In this document: positions 1-10,967 of the stretch, piece after piece
Layout: the number at the start of each line of letters is the position of its first letter
How positions within the stretch are numbered: position 1 is the first letter of the stretch
Assembly (NCBI RefSeq): GCF_947179515.1
Contig: NC_067473.1
Coordinates: 101,335,782 to 101,399,781 of the forward strand
Direction: 5' to 3'
Length of the DNA stretch: 64,000 nt
From: Apodemus sylvaticus
Lineage: Eukaryota; Chordata; Mammalia; Rodentia; Muridae
Program-made: the position numbers and the translations under genes
Notes under the pieces: generated by a model
Seen by the model: only the letters and a program-made list of their open reading frames with translations
Databases searched by the model: none
Told to the model about the DNA's origin: nothing

Positions 1-318
1 AAGGCAAAGGTCATAGCAAGTTGGGGGTGGGGGTCCCCAATAAGGCCTCTTGGCCACTTGATGGTCAGAGAAAGTTTCTCTGGGGCCTAGAGAAGAGGCA
101 TTCCTACCAGGTCTCAAGGCAAGTCACACAGTACACTTACCAAATAGAACTCCCCATGGGAGGGAGGGAAACAGTAGTAGCCCAAGGATAGTAGTGGGAT
201 AAGCAAATACGAGCGAAGTATAATGACAGAGGTGTATGAAAATGTTATAATAAACCCTTTTGGTTTATACACTAAAATTAATTTAAAATATGCTATTATT
301 GGGTCAATATAATACCTC
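1..318. other. Gene-free AT-rich stretch, possible old repeat 3' end
   Basis: No coding region or young repeat is recognised. The part around 130-300 has the flavour of an old rodent LINE or LTR 3' end, with AT-rich text and a sequence resembling poly(A) signals near 250. It matches no family I can name firmly. Confidence 0.2.
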
Positions 319-460
319 TCTGCCTAAAGGTGCCAGCTCCCAACAAACCTGATGACCTCTGTTCAAGACTCACGGTGGAAGGAGAGAACCAACTCCCACA
401 ACATGATCTTCCTCTGCATGGCATGGCATGAACATAACCCACACACAAAATAAAAGTCTG
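319..460 (+). mobile_element. B3A-like SINE, partial
   Basis: The stretch carries the B3A-type 3' body: a ctgatgacct motif, a ggtggaaggagagaacc motif, an aactcccacaa motif, then a CA-rich and aataaaa-bearing tail. The 5' tRNA-related part is poorly preserved. It is a diverged forward-strand copy of a Pol III-derived SINE. Confidence 0.6.
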
Positions 461-539
461 ATAAACTTTTCTGAAAATATTTCAGAGAAAAAAATAAAAA
501 AGCAAAGGATTAAAAGAAGAAAAGACCTCCATCTAGCCC

Positions 540-860
540 AGTGACTCAACATGGTGACTGTTGAGAACACTCCACTGTAGTCCTGCATGTGTTACTCTAA
601 GGGCGATGCTGCCAGAGAGCCTCCCCTTGAACATGTTCAGCTCGGCTGTGATTGTGCAGATGGCGGGCCTGTATGCCAGCTTGCATGGGGAGAAGAGGTG
701 GGCCGCCCTGGAGTGACTGGGAGAGTGGCCAGAAGTGCTTGTCACGTGTGTCCCCATGCCTTTTGCCCATCGTTGATTCTTCAGGTGCCTAGATTTATGT
801 GTCAAGTGGATGGATTCAGGTATTCCTGGTTGCAAATAAAATATAATTTTGAGATATGTC
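540..860. other. Unidentified segment with a short open frame and a downstream AATAAA
   Basis: The forward frame through 607-714 is open for about 35 codons with balanced composition (LPESLPLNMFSSAVIVQM) and ends in TGA. An AATAAA lies at about 836. This could be a 3' fragment of a retrocopy or chance. No poly(A) tract follows the signal and I do not recognise the peptide. Confidence 0.15.
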
Positions 861-1705
861 TGGTATTTCTGAAGAAGCATAGCATCTTAATCAGTAGATT
901 AAGCCAAAGAGATCTGTGTCACCAGCATGGGTGGGCAGTCTACTGTATGCTCAGATGGAAAGGCAGAGGATGAGGGACTTGTCTTCTTAAACTGGGATGT
1001 GTATCTGTGCTTGGGTCCACAGGACCCACAATAAGCTCCTCTTCTCCTCTCTACTCTTAGTTCATAGGCTGTTGGATTTACACTGTGAGTCAAGAGATGG
1101 TCATGCTTTTGGTCTTATACTGAGTTTATACCTCAGGTTTCCTGGTTCTCCAGCTTGTGGACAGCAAAGCTGTCACCTCTTGGCTTTATAAAATATTGAA
1201 TGAACCATATGTATATGTGTACATGTAAATGTGTGTAAGTATGTATGTAGAATATATATCCAATTATACATGATGAGAGTAATATACATTGTACACATAT
1301 AAATACCCACATGCATATACTATTGTCTTTCACTCTGGAGAACTCTGGAGTACAGGATTAACCTAAAACTCCCTTCCCTGTCATTTGGCATAATCATACC
1401 TGACTTATCTGCTGAAGGGTTTTGGTGGTCCTAGTTATCAAGCCTCCCCAGAGGCAACTTCTCCCCTTCAGTCTTGTGCTCCTGATGGGTTCTAGGCAGC
1501 ACCTCTGCTCAAGCTGTTTATTCTGGCAACCGTCTACAAGGCTAAGAGCATGAGCAGGCCAGCAGCATGAGGCAGATACAATCAGGAGTCAGATTACCAA
1601 CTGGACATGAGTGTCTCTGTCTTGAAACAATTTTTAGAATTTGGGGACCTTCCTCCTCCCTTGTAAATTCAGTGTTGGTCATTATCAAGTGTTTCTTTCA
1701 TAAAG
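861..1705. other. Gene-free unique sequence
   Basis: No gene or clear repeat is seen. A purine/pyrimidine-alternating AT-rich patch lies near 1195-1325. Confidence 0.4.
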
Positions 1706-1795
1706 GGAATTAGGTGTGGGCATGGTGGTATATGCTTGTAATCCCAAAATAAGTTGGAAGCATGAGGAATGAGGAAATTGTAACCAATGGGCATA
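1706..1795 (+). mobile_element. Old B1-like SINE fragment
   Basis: A gtgggcatggtggtatatgc motif followed by ttgtaatcccaaaat matches the left half of B1, heavily diverged. The right half is missing. Confidence 0.5.
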
Positions 1796-2181
1796 GTTTG
1801 GAGTATTCTTTTTTAATTTAGTTATAAAATCATTTCAAAAGAGAATGTGTGTGTCTCTTCTCACAATCCATCTGAATTTAATCATATGTATGCCAAATTA
1901 TTCATAGGCCAAGAGTATAAATGAAAGATTCTCTCTAAATGTTAACTTTAAGGACACAGTTCAACTTACTGAGCATGCACCCAAAAACAGGTCAGGCTAG
2001 ATCACTCTCTCCATTCTTCTACCGGAACATAAGCAGAATATGACAAAGGAGAATCTGTCTACATTTAATGATCACTAAGGGGGAGGAGAAACCATTCCAA
2101 TTGTTCAAAGAGGAATTTATGTTCCCCTTGATGCAGATGTGGGTACTGTGTTGCAAACACGTTCTTAGGAACATTATCAGA

Positions 2182-2183
2182 GT

Positions 2184-2223
<40 letters not shown>
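2182..2223 (+). repeat. (GT)n microsatellite
   Basis: About 20 uninterrupted GT dinucleotides. Open frames here on both strands are repeat artefacts. Confidence 0.95.
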
Positions 2224-2224
<1 letters not shown>

Positions 2225-3934
2225 GACACAGAAGCAAGGGCTGGGTCTCAGGCTACTAAGTAAATTATTTCTAGAAGATGAAATGCACTTATAGCCCAAA
2301 CCAAGCGGAGTCCCAAGCTGCTAACCCATTCCCTTTGCTTCCTTATCTCAAAAGTACCACAAAGCTCAGTGTATGATCCTCTCCATGTCTGGATTAAAAC
2401 TCATTGCTCCAATATTTTTTTTACCTCATTGTCTCTCATCTCTGTGAATTGTTCTCTGCCCTTCTCAGGAACCTCAGTATATTGTGTCCTCTCTTTCAAA
2501 GTGCTTGCCTCCACAGTTTTGAACATATTAACACTTCTTTTCGCATCATACCTCCACTTCAGTGAACTGAGCACTCACCTGACCTCTGCTTCGTCTTGGG
2601 TTCTTTCTAATCCTACCCCAAGAAGTTATAAAAGTCAGGACAGATCCTAGGATATCAAAATTCTCCCTTTCAAAGTGTCACTAATGAATTTCCTGACTGT
2701 TATACCAGTTATAAATCTAGTCAATCCTGTGCTGGATAGTAAAGGCATGCTAGGCAAATTGTACCAGTGAGCTCTATGCCCGAGTCAGCAGATATCAATA
2801 CCAGTAATTATAGGTACTTGTGGTCACAGAATGAAAAAAATCACTATGTTCTATGGAGCAGACAATAGAGGTGACCTTAATTCTGTGTGACATGGCTTAA
2901 CATGACCCTTTTAAAGGTTAACATCAAGGAAATGAGATAATTGTTCACGTCATAAACATGCATTCAACTGTAAAACCACAGCAATTTTCTGGAAAATAAC
3001 TGGATAAGGTTTGTTTATATTATCAAAAGGCATTGCCAGATGGGGTCCTACTCCAAAAGAAAACAAGAAAAATACAAGCAGACTGTTCTCATTAAGAAAA
3101 GACAACATATTATTGATATCATATAAACAGAATTTTGTAAATCCACTGACTGGCTCCCTATTTATTTTTGCTGATTTACGTATTTCCTTCACAATAAAGT
3201 TTAATATGGTTCCATGCAGTCATCCGTTGTAACCTCAGCCTCTATCAGTACTCTCCTTCATCTGCTTTTGGGATGACTGCATCCTGGCACCAGGATAGGC
3301 CAGTAACACAAGGGGAACATCAGTTCTTAGAGCATACAGATCTAGCCAGGACTGGGCATAGGAGCACAGTGTGGCTGCTGCATTGGTTTTCCTGGGGAGC
3401 CATGATCTGTCAGCCATTAACCCAGACAGAGAAGCAAGAGCAGAGCCAAGAATCATCACCCAGTCTGGCTTTCTGAGCCAATGAGTTTAACTGGGGTTAG
3501 TTATGGGAACATGGGTGAGAGGTGACCTGCAGGAGTGTGGGCAGCTATAGGTAGCCACATCAGCAAAGAAGAGTTTCCCTCTTCTATATCCTTGGTGAAG
3601 GGTTAGACACCAGGAGCTACTTCATGAGCCCTCAGTCTCCTGGGCACGATCTTGGGAGAGTCTCCTGTGAGCAAGCTCAGCTGCTAGGATGGCCATGTCC
3701 AGAGGACAGAGTTCCCCAACACTGGCCAGAACTTCTCTGTGAGATCTTCTTCATGAGAACTTGGAAAAGAGCCCTGCTGTCTCTCTGGTTGCACACCATA
3801 TTCCTGTCCATTGCCAGGTTCCTACCCCACCAGGGAGCAAGTTCATGAAAATGAAGCTAACAAGAAGAGATGAGATCAGGTGTGGCCGAGTACGGCTGTA
3901 GACAGTAGACCCTAGCAAAGGCAAAAGTTCAGGA
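2224..3934. other. Gene-free, mostly single-copy sequence
   Basis: Open frames here are short (under 95 codons), lack recognisable domains and show no splice or poly(A) context. Nothing recognisable by eye. Confidence 0.4.
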
Positions 3935-4138
3935 ATGAGATGGAGACATGGCTCAGTGCTTGAGAGAGCATACTGCTCTTGCAGAGGATGACAGTTAAGT
4001 TCCCACCACCCAAGTGTAATAGCTCACAATTCCTGCAACTCCAGCTCCAGGGGACTTGGCTCTTTTATGACCTCAACAGATACTACACTCATGTACATGT
4101 GCACACACACACACAGAGTGAAAAATAAAATGAATTCT
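3935..4138 (+). mobile_element. B3-like SINE (B2 superfamily)
   Basis: A gagatggagacatggctcag start resembles the tRNA-derived head. An aactccagctccaggggac core typical of B3 and a CA tract with an ataaaat tail follow. It sits immediately before the L1 at 4161. Confidence 0.75.
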
Positions 4139-4171
4139 TTCACTTAGAAAATGAAAATAGAGGTCTGTGCC

Positions 4172-4504
4172 CAGAGCTGATCCTGTGCCACAGTGCTCCA
4201 TACCCAAATACTGCCTGGAGAGAGTTGGCATCCCAGGAGTTCAGACAAGCCTGTGCACACAGGTAAGACCACCACTTGTGCTCAGAGGGTCCCACCTGGA
4301 ACCCTCAAGACACAGGAACCAAGGAGCAGCCTGGGACCCTTCCAGTTTCAGTCTGCACCCCAGAGCTGACCCTGTGCCATAGCTCTCCATACCCAAATTC
4401 CTCACAGAAAGAACTGGTCTCCCAGGAGTATTGACACACAGGATTGCAGGAGGGACAAGCCACAGTCATTGACAGCAAGACCAACGAACACCAGAGATAT
4501 TCAG
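4172..4504 (+). promoter_or_regulatory. L1 5' UTR with two monomer-like units
   Basis: A cagagctgaycctgtgcca block starts at 4172 and recurs at 4361, a spacing of 189 bp. Both copies continue with ctccatacccaaat. Mouse L1 promoters are built from tandem monomers of about 200 bp, and this resembles an F-type array. Promoter activity is not expected from a decayed copy. Confidence 0.6.
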
Positions 4505-5500
4505 ATGGTGAGAGGCAAGGGCAAGAACATAAGCAACAGAAACCAAGGCCACCTGGCATCATCAGAATCTAGTTCTCCCACCATAGCAAGCCCTGGTTAT
4601 CCCAACACACCAGAAAAACAAGATTCTGATTTAAAATTACATCTCATGGTGATGATAGAGAACTTTAAGAAGGACATAAATAACTCCCTTAAAGAAATAC
4701 AAGAAAACACAGGTAAACAGGTAGAAGCCCTTAAAGAGGAAACACAAAAACCCCTTAAAGAATTACAGGAAAACACAACCAAACAGGTGAAGGAACTGAA
4801 CAAAACCATCCAGGATTTAAAATGGAAATAGAAATAATAAAAAAAATCACAAAAGGAGACAACCCTGGAGATAGAAAACCTAGGAAAGAGATCAGGAGTC
4901 ATAGATGCAAGAATCACCAATACAATACAAGAGATAGAAGAGAGAATCTCAGGTGCAGAAAATATTGACACAACAGTCAAAGAAAATGCAAAAAGCAAAA
5001 AGCTCCTAACCCAAACATCCAGGAAATCCAGGACACAATGAGAAGATCAAACCTAAGGATTATAGGTATAGAAGAGAGTGAAGATTCCCAACTTAAAGGG
5101 CCAGTAAATAGCTTCAACAAAATTATAGAAGAAAACTTCCCTAACCTAAAGAAAGAGATTCCCATAAACATACAAGAAGCCTACGGAACTCCAAATAGAT
5201 TTGACCAGAAAAGAAATTCCTTCTGTCACATAACACTCAAAACACCAAATGCACAAAACAAAGAAAAAATATTAAAAGCAGTAAGGGGAAAAGGTCAAGT
5301 AACATATAAAGGCAGACCTATCAGAATTACACCAGACTTCTCACCAGAGATGATGAAAGCTAGAAGCTCCTGGGCAGATGTCATACAGACCCTAAGAGAA
5401 CACAAATCCTGGCCCAGGCTACTATACCCAGCAAAACTCTCAGTTGCCATAGATGGAGAAACCAAGATATTCTATGACAAAACCAAATTTACACAATATC
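4505..5500 (+). pseudogene. L1 ORF1 relic (RNA-binding chaperone), frameshifted and fused to 3' UTR
   Basis: The forward ATG at 4505 begins a typical L1 ORF1 N-terminus, with NRNQGH near residue 10, SSPT and SPGYPNTPEKQ. A coiled-coil of LKEIQENT-type repeats follows. The frame breaks near 4822 in an A-run, giving a stop. More frameshifts follow before a second frame from 5038 that carries the RRM/C-terminal domain (RIIGIEE, NIQEAYGTPNRFDQ, KGQVTYKGRPIRITPDFSPE). ORF1p normally forms trimers, binds L1 RNA and supports retrotransposition. This copy cannot encode it. Confidence 0.85.
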
Positions 5501-5889
5501 GTTCATATGTGGCAGAGGATGGCCTTGCTGCACGTAAGTGGGAGGAGAGGCCCTTGGGCCTGAGGGTGTTTGATGCCCCAGTGTGAGGGAATGCCACAGA
5601 GGGAAGCCTGGAGTGGGTGGGTGTAGGAGCACCCTCAGAGAGGCGGGGGGGGGGGGGGAATGGGATGGGGGTTTCTGAACGGCAGATCTGGAAAGGGGAA
5701 AACATTGAAATGTAAATAAAGGAAATATCCTATAAAATATTTTTTTAAAAAGAAAAAAAAAATGAAAAGAGAACTACATCACTTGCCTTCCTTACCTCCC
5801 TTAAGCCCCTCCCATGTCTCCCCTCTCTCAAGCTGATGGCTTCCTTTACTTTGATTACTATTGTTACAGACACTCCCATGTATATGTGT

Positions 5890-5970
5890 ATACACAGACA
5901 TGCAGACATATACACACGCACACATACACACACACATGCACACACACAAACATGCACACACACACACAAG
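5890..5970 (+). repeat. (CA)n-rich microsatellite
   Basis: Interrupted CA/CACACG dinucleotides with occasional ATGCA units. Cysteine-rich open frames on the reverse strand derive only from this tract. Confidence 0.9.
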
Positions 5971-6595
5971 CTGCTGGGTTTTGTTGTTTGTGTGTAAACA
6001 GTTTCAGGGATGGCCATTCTGCACTGGACAATCTTTTAAGAGATAATTTAGGAGTTATCCCAGCAGAATATAAACCCCGTATCCAGGTGAACTTGAAGCT
6101 AGGTCTTCTCCTCCCTCCACTTCAGCACATTTCTGCCTGAGCCTCACCTGGGGTGAAGAGCCTTGGTGGGCAAATCCCTGTAAGCAGAAGCCATATCTCA
6201 CGTTGATTTCATCACATCTGCATTGATAAGAGTGAGGGTTTAACTGAGACCTGGGAATGAGTTAAAAACTAATAGAAGATAATTATCTGAATCAAATTTA
6301 ACGGATTAATTACCTTGAAATCTTCGATATAGCCATGCAGTGGTATATAGACATACATTAGACACCCACAAGCAGACCTACTCTGTCATCCTTCCTTTAG
6401 TAGGCTGGAAGAGTATGAACATGTGCCTGACCAATCATATCCACAGTAATTAAATACTTCCTTCTAAAAACAAAATCTTCAAAGGTCAAATTGTCCCAAG
6501 ACAAGTCCTCCGGGGACACAGACAACACAATGCAAGAAAAGCTGCTACGTGCCTCCTCTTCTTCAATCCTGAGTCTGCGCTTTGTGTTACAATCA
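5971..6595. other. Gene-free unique sequence
   Basis: No gene, splice structure or clear repeat is recognised. Confidence 0.4.
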
Positions 6596-6735
6596 CTTCC
6601 CACAAAATCAGGTAGATACTATTATCCAAATTTCACAGAAGAGGGAATAGGAGAGGTGAAGGCCAAGGTATTATTCAGATGCAAAATCCAGTTAAATGCA
6701 GTCCCAGCCTCCTTGTACCATGCTGCCTCCTGGTG
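6596..6735 (-). mobile_element. MIR-like ancient SINE
   Basis: The segment attatccaaatttcacag followed by a gaggtgaaggccaaggt-like block matches the reverse-oriented MIR pattern (tattatccccattttacag... gaggtta...), strongly diverged. Confidence 0.45.
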
Positions 6736-7094
6736 GCCTATTGGCTGCTTCTGAGGCAAGCTAGTCCCTACAAAAACAATCCAGTTCTTAGAACGTTCTC
6801 CATGATATCTAGAATCAAGAAAGTCACTGAGAAGAGGTAGTGGGCAAGACCATCTTCTGGAGTCTACAGGGAGGCAGGAGGTCCCTGCTTAGACGTAGAA
6901 TAAAAAAAAAATGCTTGGTAACCTCATTGTTGGTTTGCTTGTGAGGGCTGTGGGAAACCAGTGAGGATGGACAGGGGATGGTGTCAGGGATAGCCTGAGG
7001 TCTGGGGGTCACAAAGTGGTAGTAGGTAAAGGCAGAGGAGAAGGGTGAAGGGCTGGGTGGTTGCCCGAGCTCTTACCGAGGCCTAGAGCTGGGG

Positions 7095-7350
7095 TAGAGG
7101 TGGGGGTTGATCGAACTACTCCACTGTATAAGAAAGGTCGCTGAGTGCGAGCTGCGAGCCAGGCAGGCAGCAGAGATCCTCCATCTCTACTTCCATTCCT
7201 ACCTCCAGGTTCCTGCCTAGAAACGTTTGTCCGTTTGTCCGGACACTCTTCAGTGAGCCTGTAAGTTGAAATAAACCCCCTGCTCCCTCAAGGTCCTTTT
7301 GGTCATGGTATTTATCACAGCAACAGAAAAGCAAACTAGTGAATTATACC
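7095..7350 (-). mobile_element. Rodent hAT-like repeat fragment
   Basis: The right-hand part (aaataaacccc, tttggtcatggtatttatc, acagcaacagaaaagcaaac) matches the common rodent non-autonomous repeats I know as RCHARR1/URR1, attributed to hAT-Charlie. Only the terminal ~250 bp is present. The family name is from memory. Confidence 0.55.
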
Positions 7351-7582
7351 AAATGTTTAAGAGGAAAAAATTACACCAATTGTCTATTGGGGCTTCCAGA
7401 AGGCAGATGCAGGAGAAATACACTGAAATTCAGACTACGTGGTCAGCATTAATCTAGTCACTAGACACAGGCAGTAAAAGTACAGAGTAGAATCATGCAA
7501 GCAAAGATTCTTAGCAAGTTTAAAGCAAATTGAATATAACAATAGAAGTTTTCCTCTACAGGGAGAAATTGTGGTGAAGACC

Positions 7583-7715
7583 GGTATGGTAGCACACGCC
7601 TGTGATGCTGGCCTACACTTAGGAAGTGGGAGCGGGGAGATCTGGAATTCACGAACAATTCCAGCAACTTCAAGACTAGCCTGTTATACACGAGATCCTG
7701 TCTCATATTCCTACC
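7583..7715 (+). mobile_element. Diverged B1-like SINE
   Basis: A tatggtagcacacgcctgtg motif, a degraded middle, then aagactagcctgttatac and gagatcctgtctca match B1 landmarks in order. The copy is old. Confidence 0.55.
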
Positions 7716-8104
7716 CACAGTTATCAGCAGAAATCATGGTAAGAAAGCAGCCCCTCTGGTCTTTGGCAGTCTCTGTACCCATCAACAGTTGGCAGCAGCA
7801 GTAACAATAACAACGGCACCAACGGATGCGCAGCCATAGGTGCAACAGTGCAGCTACCATACAGTCTTCCTGACGGTGGGACTCTCAGATCCACACTGGT
7901 GCTGCTCTTGAGTACCTAGGAAGCTGGGATCCCTGAGCCCCCAGGGCAGCTCTGCAATGACTTCGGAGTCTCCTGAGCCTGGTGCTGCTTCTCACCTAGA
8001 CAGATGCTGATGTCATGGCCATGTGGCCGCTATAACCGCTGCCTCTCTACTGTTGTACTCTGTGACAGTTATTTTTGTTATTATTATTATTATTATTAGA
8101 GGGA

Positions 8105-9130
8105 AGTAAAAACACTTTATGATGAAATTAAAGATTTACATGGAAAATATTTCAGATAAACATGTTAAAATTGACAATTTTCATGGAAAATTAAGTGGTA
8201 AAGTGGTAGACATGTAAAACATTGCTAAATTAATTGAAAAATGGGATAGAAACATTTTATGATAGAATTGAAGATTTATGTGGAAAAATATTTCTGATAA
8301 AATTGTAGAAAACTGTAAGAAAAACATGTTAGGATTGAAAATTATCATGGAAAATTTTATATAGATATAATAATGGTAGGCATAAAGTATTCCTAAGTTG
8401 AATAAAAGTGGAATTATAAACATTTTCTGATAAACTTGAAGATTTACATGGAAAATGTTTCTGATAAAATTGTAGAAATATATAGAAAACATGTTAAAAT
8501 TATATCGTGGAAATTATATAGATAAAATGATAGGCATAAAGATAATTCTAAGTTGATTGAAGGTGGAATTATAAACATTTTCAGATAACATTGAAGATTT
8601 ACATGGAAAATATTTCTGGTAAAATTCAAGAAATAGACAACATGTTAAAATTGACTATTTCAAGGAAAGTTTAAAAAATGGTTGATATAAAAACTCTTTC
8701 TAGCCGGGCGGTGGCGGCGCACGCCTGTAATCCCAGCACAGTGGGAGGCAGAGGCAGGCAGATTTCTGAGTTTGAGGCCAGCCTGGTGTACACAGTGAGA
8801 TCCAGGACAGCCAGGGCTATACAGAGAAACCCTGTCTTGAAAAAACCAAATAGGAAAAAACCAAACAAAACCCAAAAACAAACAAACAAAAAACTCTTTC
8901 TAAATTAATTGAAGGTGGAATTAGAAACATTTGTGATAAAAATCAAAGATTTACATTGAAAACATTTCTGATAAAATAGAGGAAGTATACAGAAAGACAT
9001 ATTAAAATTGAAGATTATCATGAAAAATAATGCAGATAAAATGGTAGACATAAAAGAAATTACTAAATTAATTAAAAGGGTAATTACAAACATTTTCTGA
9101 TAAAATTGAAGATTTACATGAGAAATATTT
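8105..9130. repeat. Degenerate AT-rich tandem array, period about 140-170 bp
   Basis: The landmark gatttacatggaaaatat (with variants) recurs at 8133, 8273, 8441, 8596, 8948 and 9111. Spacings are 140, 168, 155, 352 and 163. The 352 becomes about 155 once the inserted B1 and its duplication are removed. Each unit also carries a tctgataaaattgtagaa-like block, an aaacatgttaaaattga-like block and a gtggaattataaacatttt-like block. At least six units are present. The A+T content is very high, and the reverse-strand frames show the matching repeated peptide pattern. It could be a named rodent interspersed satellite that I cannot verify by eye. Confidence 0.8.
8703..8888 (+). mobile_element. Young B1 SINE with exact target-site duplication
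   Basis: A near-consensus B1 starts gccgggcggtggcgg, carries a ggaggcagaggcaggcagat block and ends in an A/C-rich tail. The 14-bp duplication aaaaactctttcta flanks it at 8689-8702 and 8889-8902. It interrupts a unit of the AT-rich tandem array and so post-dates it. Confidence 0.95.
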
Positions 9131-10690
9131 TATTAGTCTATGTCTTTTTATTGGGGAGTTGAGTCCATTATTGTTAAGAGATATTAGGGAATAGTGATTG
9201 TTGCTTCCTGTTATTTTTAATGTTATTTTTATGTTTGTGTGAGTATCTTCTTTTGGGTTTGTTGGAAGATTACTTTCTTGCTTTTTCTAGGGTGTAGTTT
9301 CCCTTCTTGTCTTGGCATTTTCCATTAATTATCCTTTGTAGAGCTGGATTTGTGGACAGATATTGTGTATATTTGGTTTTAACATGGAATATCTTGGTTT
9401 CTCCATCTATGATGATTGAGAGTTTTGTTAGGTATTGGGCTGGCATTGTGTTCTCTTAAGGTTTGTATGAGGTCTGCCCAGGATCTTTTAGCTTTCATCA
9501 TCTCTGGTGAGAAGTCTGATGTGATTCTGATAGGTCTGCCTTTATAAGTTACTTGCCCTTTTTCCTTTACTGCTTTTAATATTCTTTCTTTATTTAGTGC
9601 ATTTGGTGTTTTGATTATTATGTGCTGGGAGGATTTTCTGTTCTGGTCCAGTCTGTTTGGAATTCTGAAGGCTTCTTGTATGTTCATGGGCATCTCTTTC
9701 TCTAGGTTAGGGAAGTTTTCTTCTACAATTTTGTTGAAGATATTTATGGGCCTTTAAGATGTAAATCCTTACTCTCCTCTATACCTATAATCCTTAGGTT
9801 TGGTCTTCTCGTTGTGCCCTGGAGTTCCTGGATGTTTTGAGTTACCAGCTTTATGCAGTTTGAATTTTCTTTGACTGTTGAGTCAATGTTTTCTGTCAAT
9901 GGTATCTTCAGCACCTGAGGATCTTTTTTCTATCTCTTGTATTTTGTTGTTGATGCTTGCATCTGTGACTCCTGAATTCTTTCCAAGGTTTTCTATCTCC
10001 AGAGATGTCTCACTTTGTGCTTTCTTTATTATTTCTACTTCCACTTTTAGATCCTGGATGGTTTTGTTCAGTTCCTTCACTTGATTGTGTTTTCCTGTAA
10101 TTCTTTAAGGGATTTTTGTGTTTCTTCTTTAAGGGCTTCTGCCTGTTGACCCATGATCTCCTGTATTTCTTTAAGGGAGTTATTTAAGTCTTTCTTGAAG
10201 CCCTCTATCAGCATCATGAGATATGATTTTAAATTCAACTCTTGCTTTTCTGGTGTGTTGGGGTATCTGGGACTTGCTGTGGTGGGAGAACTGGGTTCTG
10301 ATGTTGCCATGTGGCCTTGGTTTCTGTTGGTAGGGTTCTTGTGCTTGCCTTTCATCATCTGGTTATTTCTGGTGTTAGTTGGTATTGTTGTCTCTGGCTG
10401 GAGTTTGTTCCTCCTGTGGGCCTGTAAGCCTGTGTCCTTGCTTCTCTGAGCTCAAAAGTGAAAGCACTACTGGGAGATCTCTCTTCCCTGGCTGGCTATG
10501 CACAGAAGACAGGCGTTTCCTGGCTCCCTGATGCAAATGGTGGTGGGCAGGAAGACTTCTGTCCCAGCTGCTCCACTGATCTTAGGCCCTGTGTGCTCCT
10601 AGCTGGGTCCCCTCCAGAGAGAAGATGGAGATCTCACTTCTGTACTCAAAAGTGAAAGCTTTCTGGGAGATCACTCCTCTGTGTTAGTTC
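9131..10690 (-). mobile_element. L1 fragment: 5' UTR, ORF1 and the first bases of ORF2
   Basis: Read on the reverse strand: a 5' UTR with a repeated ctcaaaagtgaaag landmark (10451 and 10645, spacing 194 bp, so monomer-like), then ORF1 from about 10355, the ORF1/ORF2 junction, and the start of ORF2 including its first LNINGLNSPIK-type residues. It stops abruptly at about 9131 against the AT-rich array, with no 3' UTR and no poly(A). Confidence 0.85.
9379..10358 (-). pseudogene. L1 ORF1 relic, reverse strand
   Basis: Three reverse-strand frames together carry ORF1 landmarks: NPTNRNQGHMATSEPSSPT and RYPNTPEKQ at the N-terminus (from 10355), the LKEIQE coiled-coil, then EIENLGKNSGVTDASI, and the C-terminal domain with NIQEAFRIPNRLDQ and GRPIRITSDFSPEMMK ending near 9379. 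Frame breaks occur near 10077 and between 9883 and 9693. It is not functional. Confidence 0.85.
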
Positions 10691-10967
10691 TAATGATATT
10701 CTTTCTACCCATCATGGCCAAGTGGTTCCCTGGACTTCCTTGCTCCTGTCCTACAGAGGCTCTCAGTAACCCCGCCTTCTCCCGTCATCAAGCTGGTACC
10801 CTCCTGACCCGCCCACCTCAGCTCCACAGCTGCTGCTTAACCAGGCCAGCCAGCTGACCAAGTCAGCCAGAAAAGACCACTCCAGAGAGGCTCTCATTGG
10901 ACCTGAGGCTGTAACAAGGAGGAAGCAGCAAGGCTGGGAATCTCCCAGCTACCTCACTGTCCAGTTA
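10691..10967. other. Gene-free sequence between L1 and hAT-like repeat
   Basis: Moderately GC-rich with no recognised gene or element. Confidence 0.35.

Larger units (their letters stand above)
4161..5756 (+). mobile_element. L1 element with 5' UTR and ORF1 but no ORF2
   Basis: The parts in order are two 5' UTR monomer-like units (4172 and 4361), an ORF1 relic (4505-5500), and directly after it an L1 3' UTR with G-rich tract, AATAAA and poly(A). The whole of ORF2 (normally about 3.8 kb) is missing. Candidate target-site duplications are an aaaatgaaaa motif before (about 4149-4158) and after (about 5760) the element. The 3' UTR assignment is supported inside the window by resemblance to the L1 tail at 58762-59286. 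See findings for the junction at 5500. Confidence 0.85.

Noticed and set aside
5038..5586. 182-codon gene with an RNA-binding domain
   Set aside because: It is the C-terminal half of L1 ORF1 read through into L1 3' UTR.
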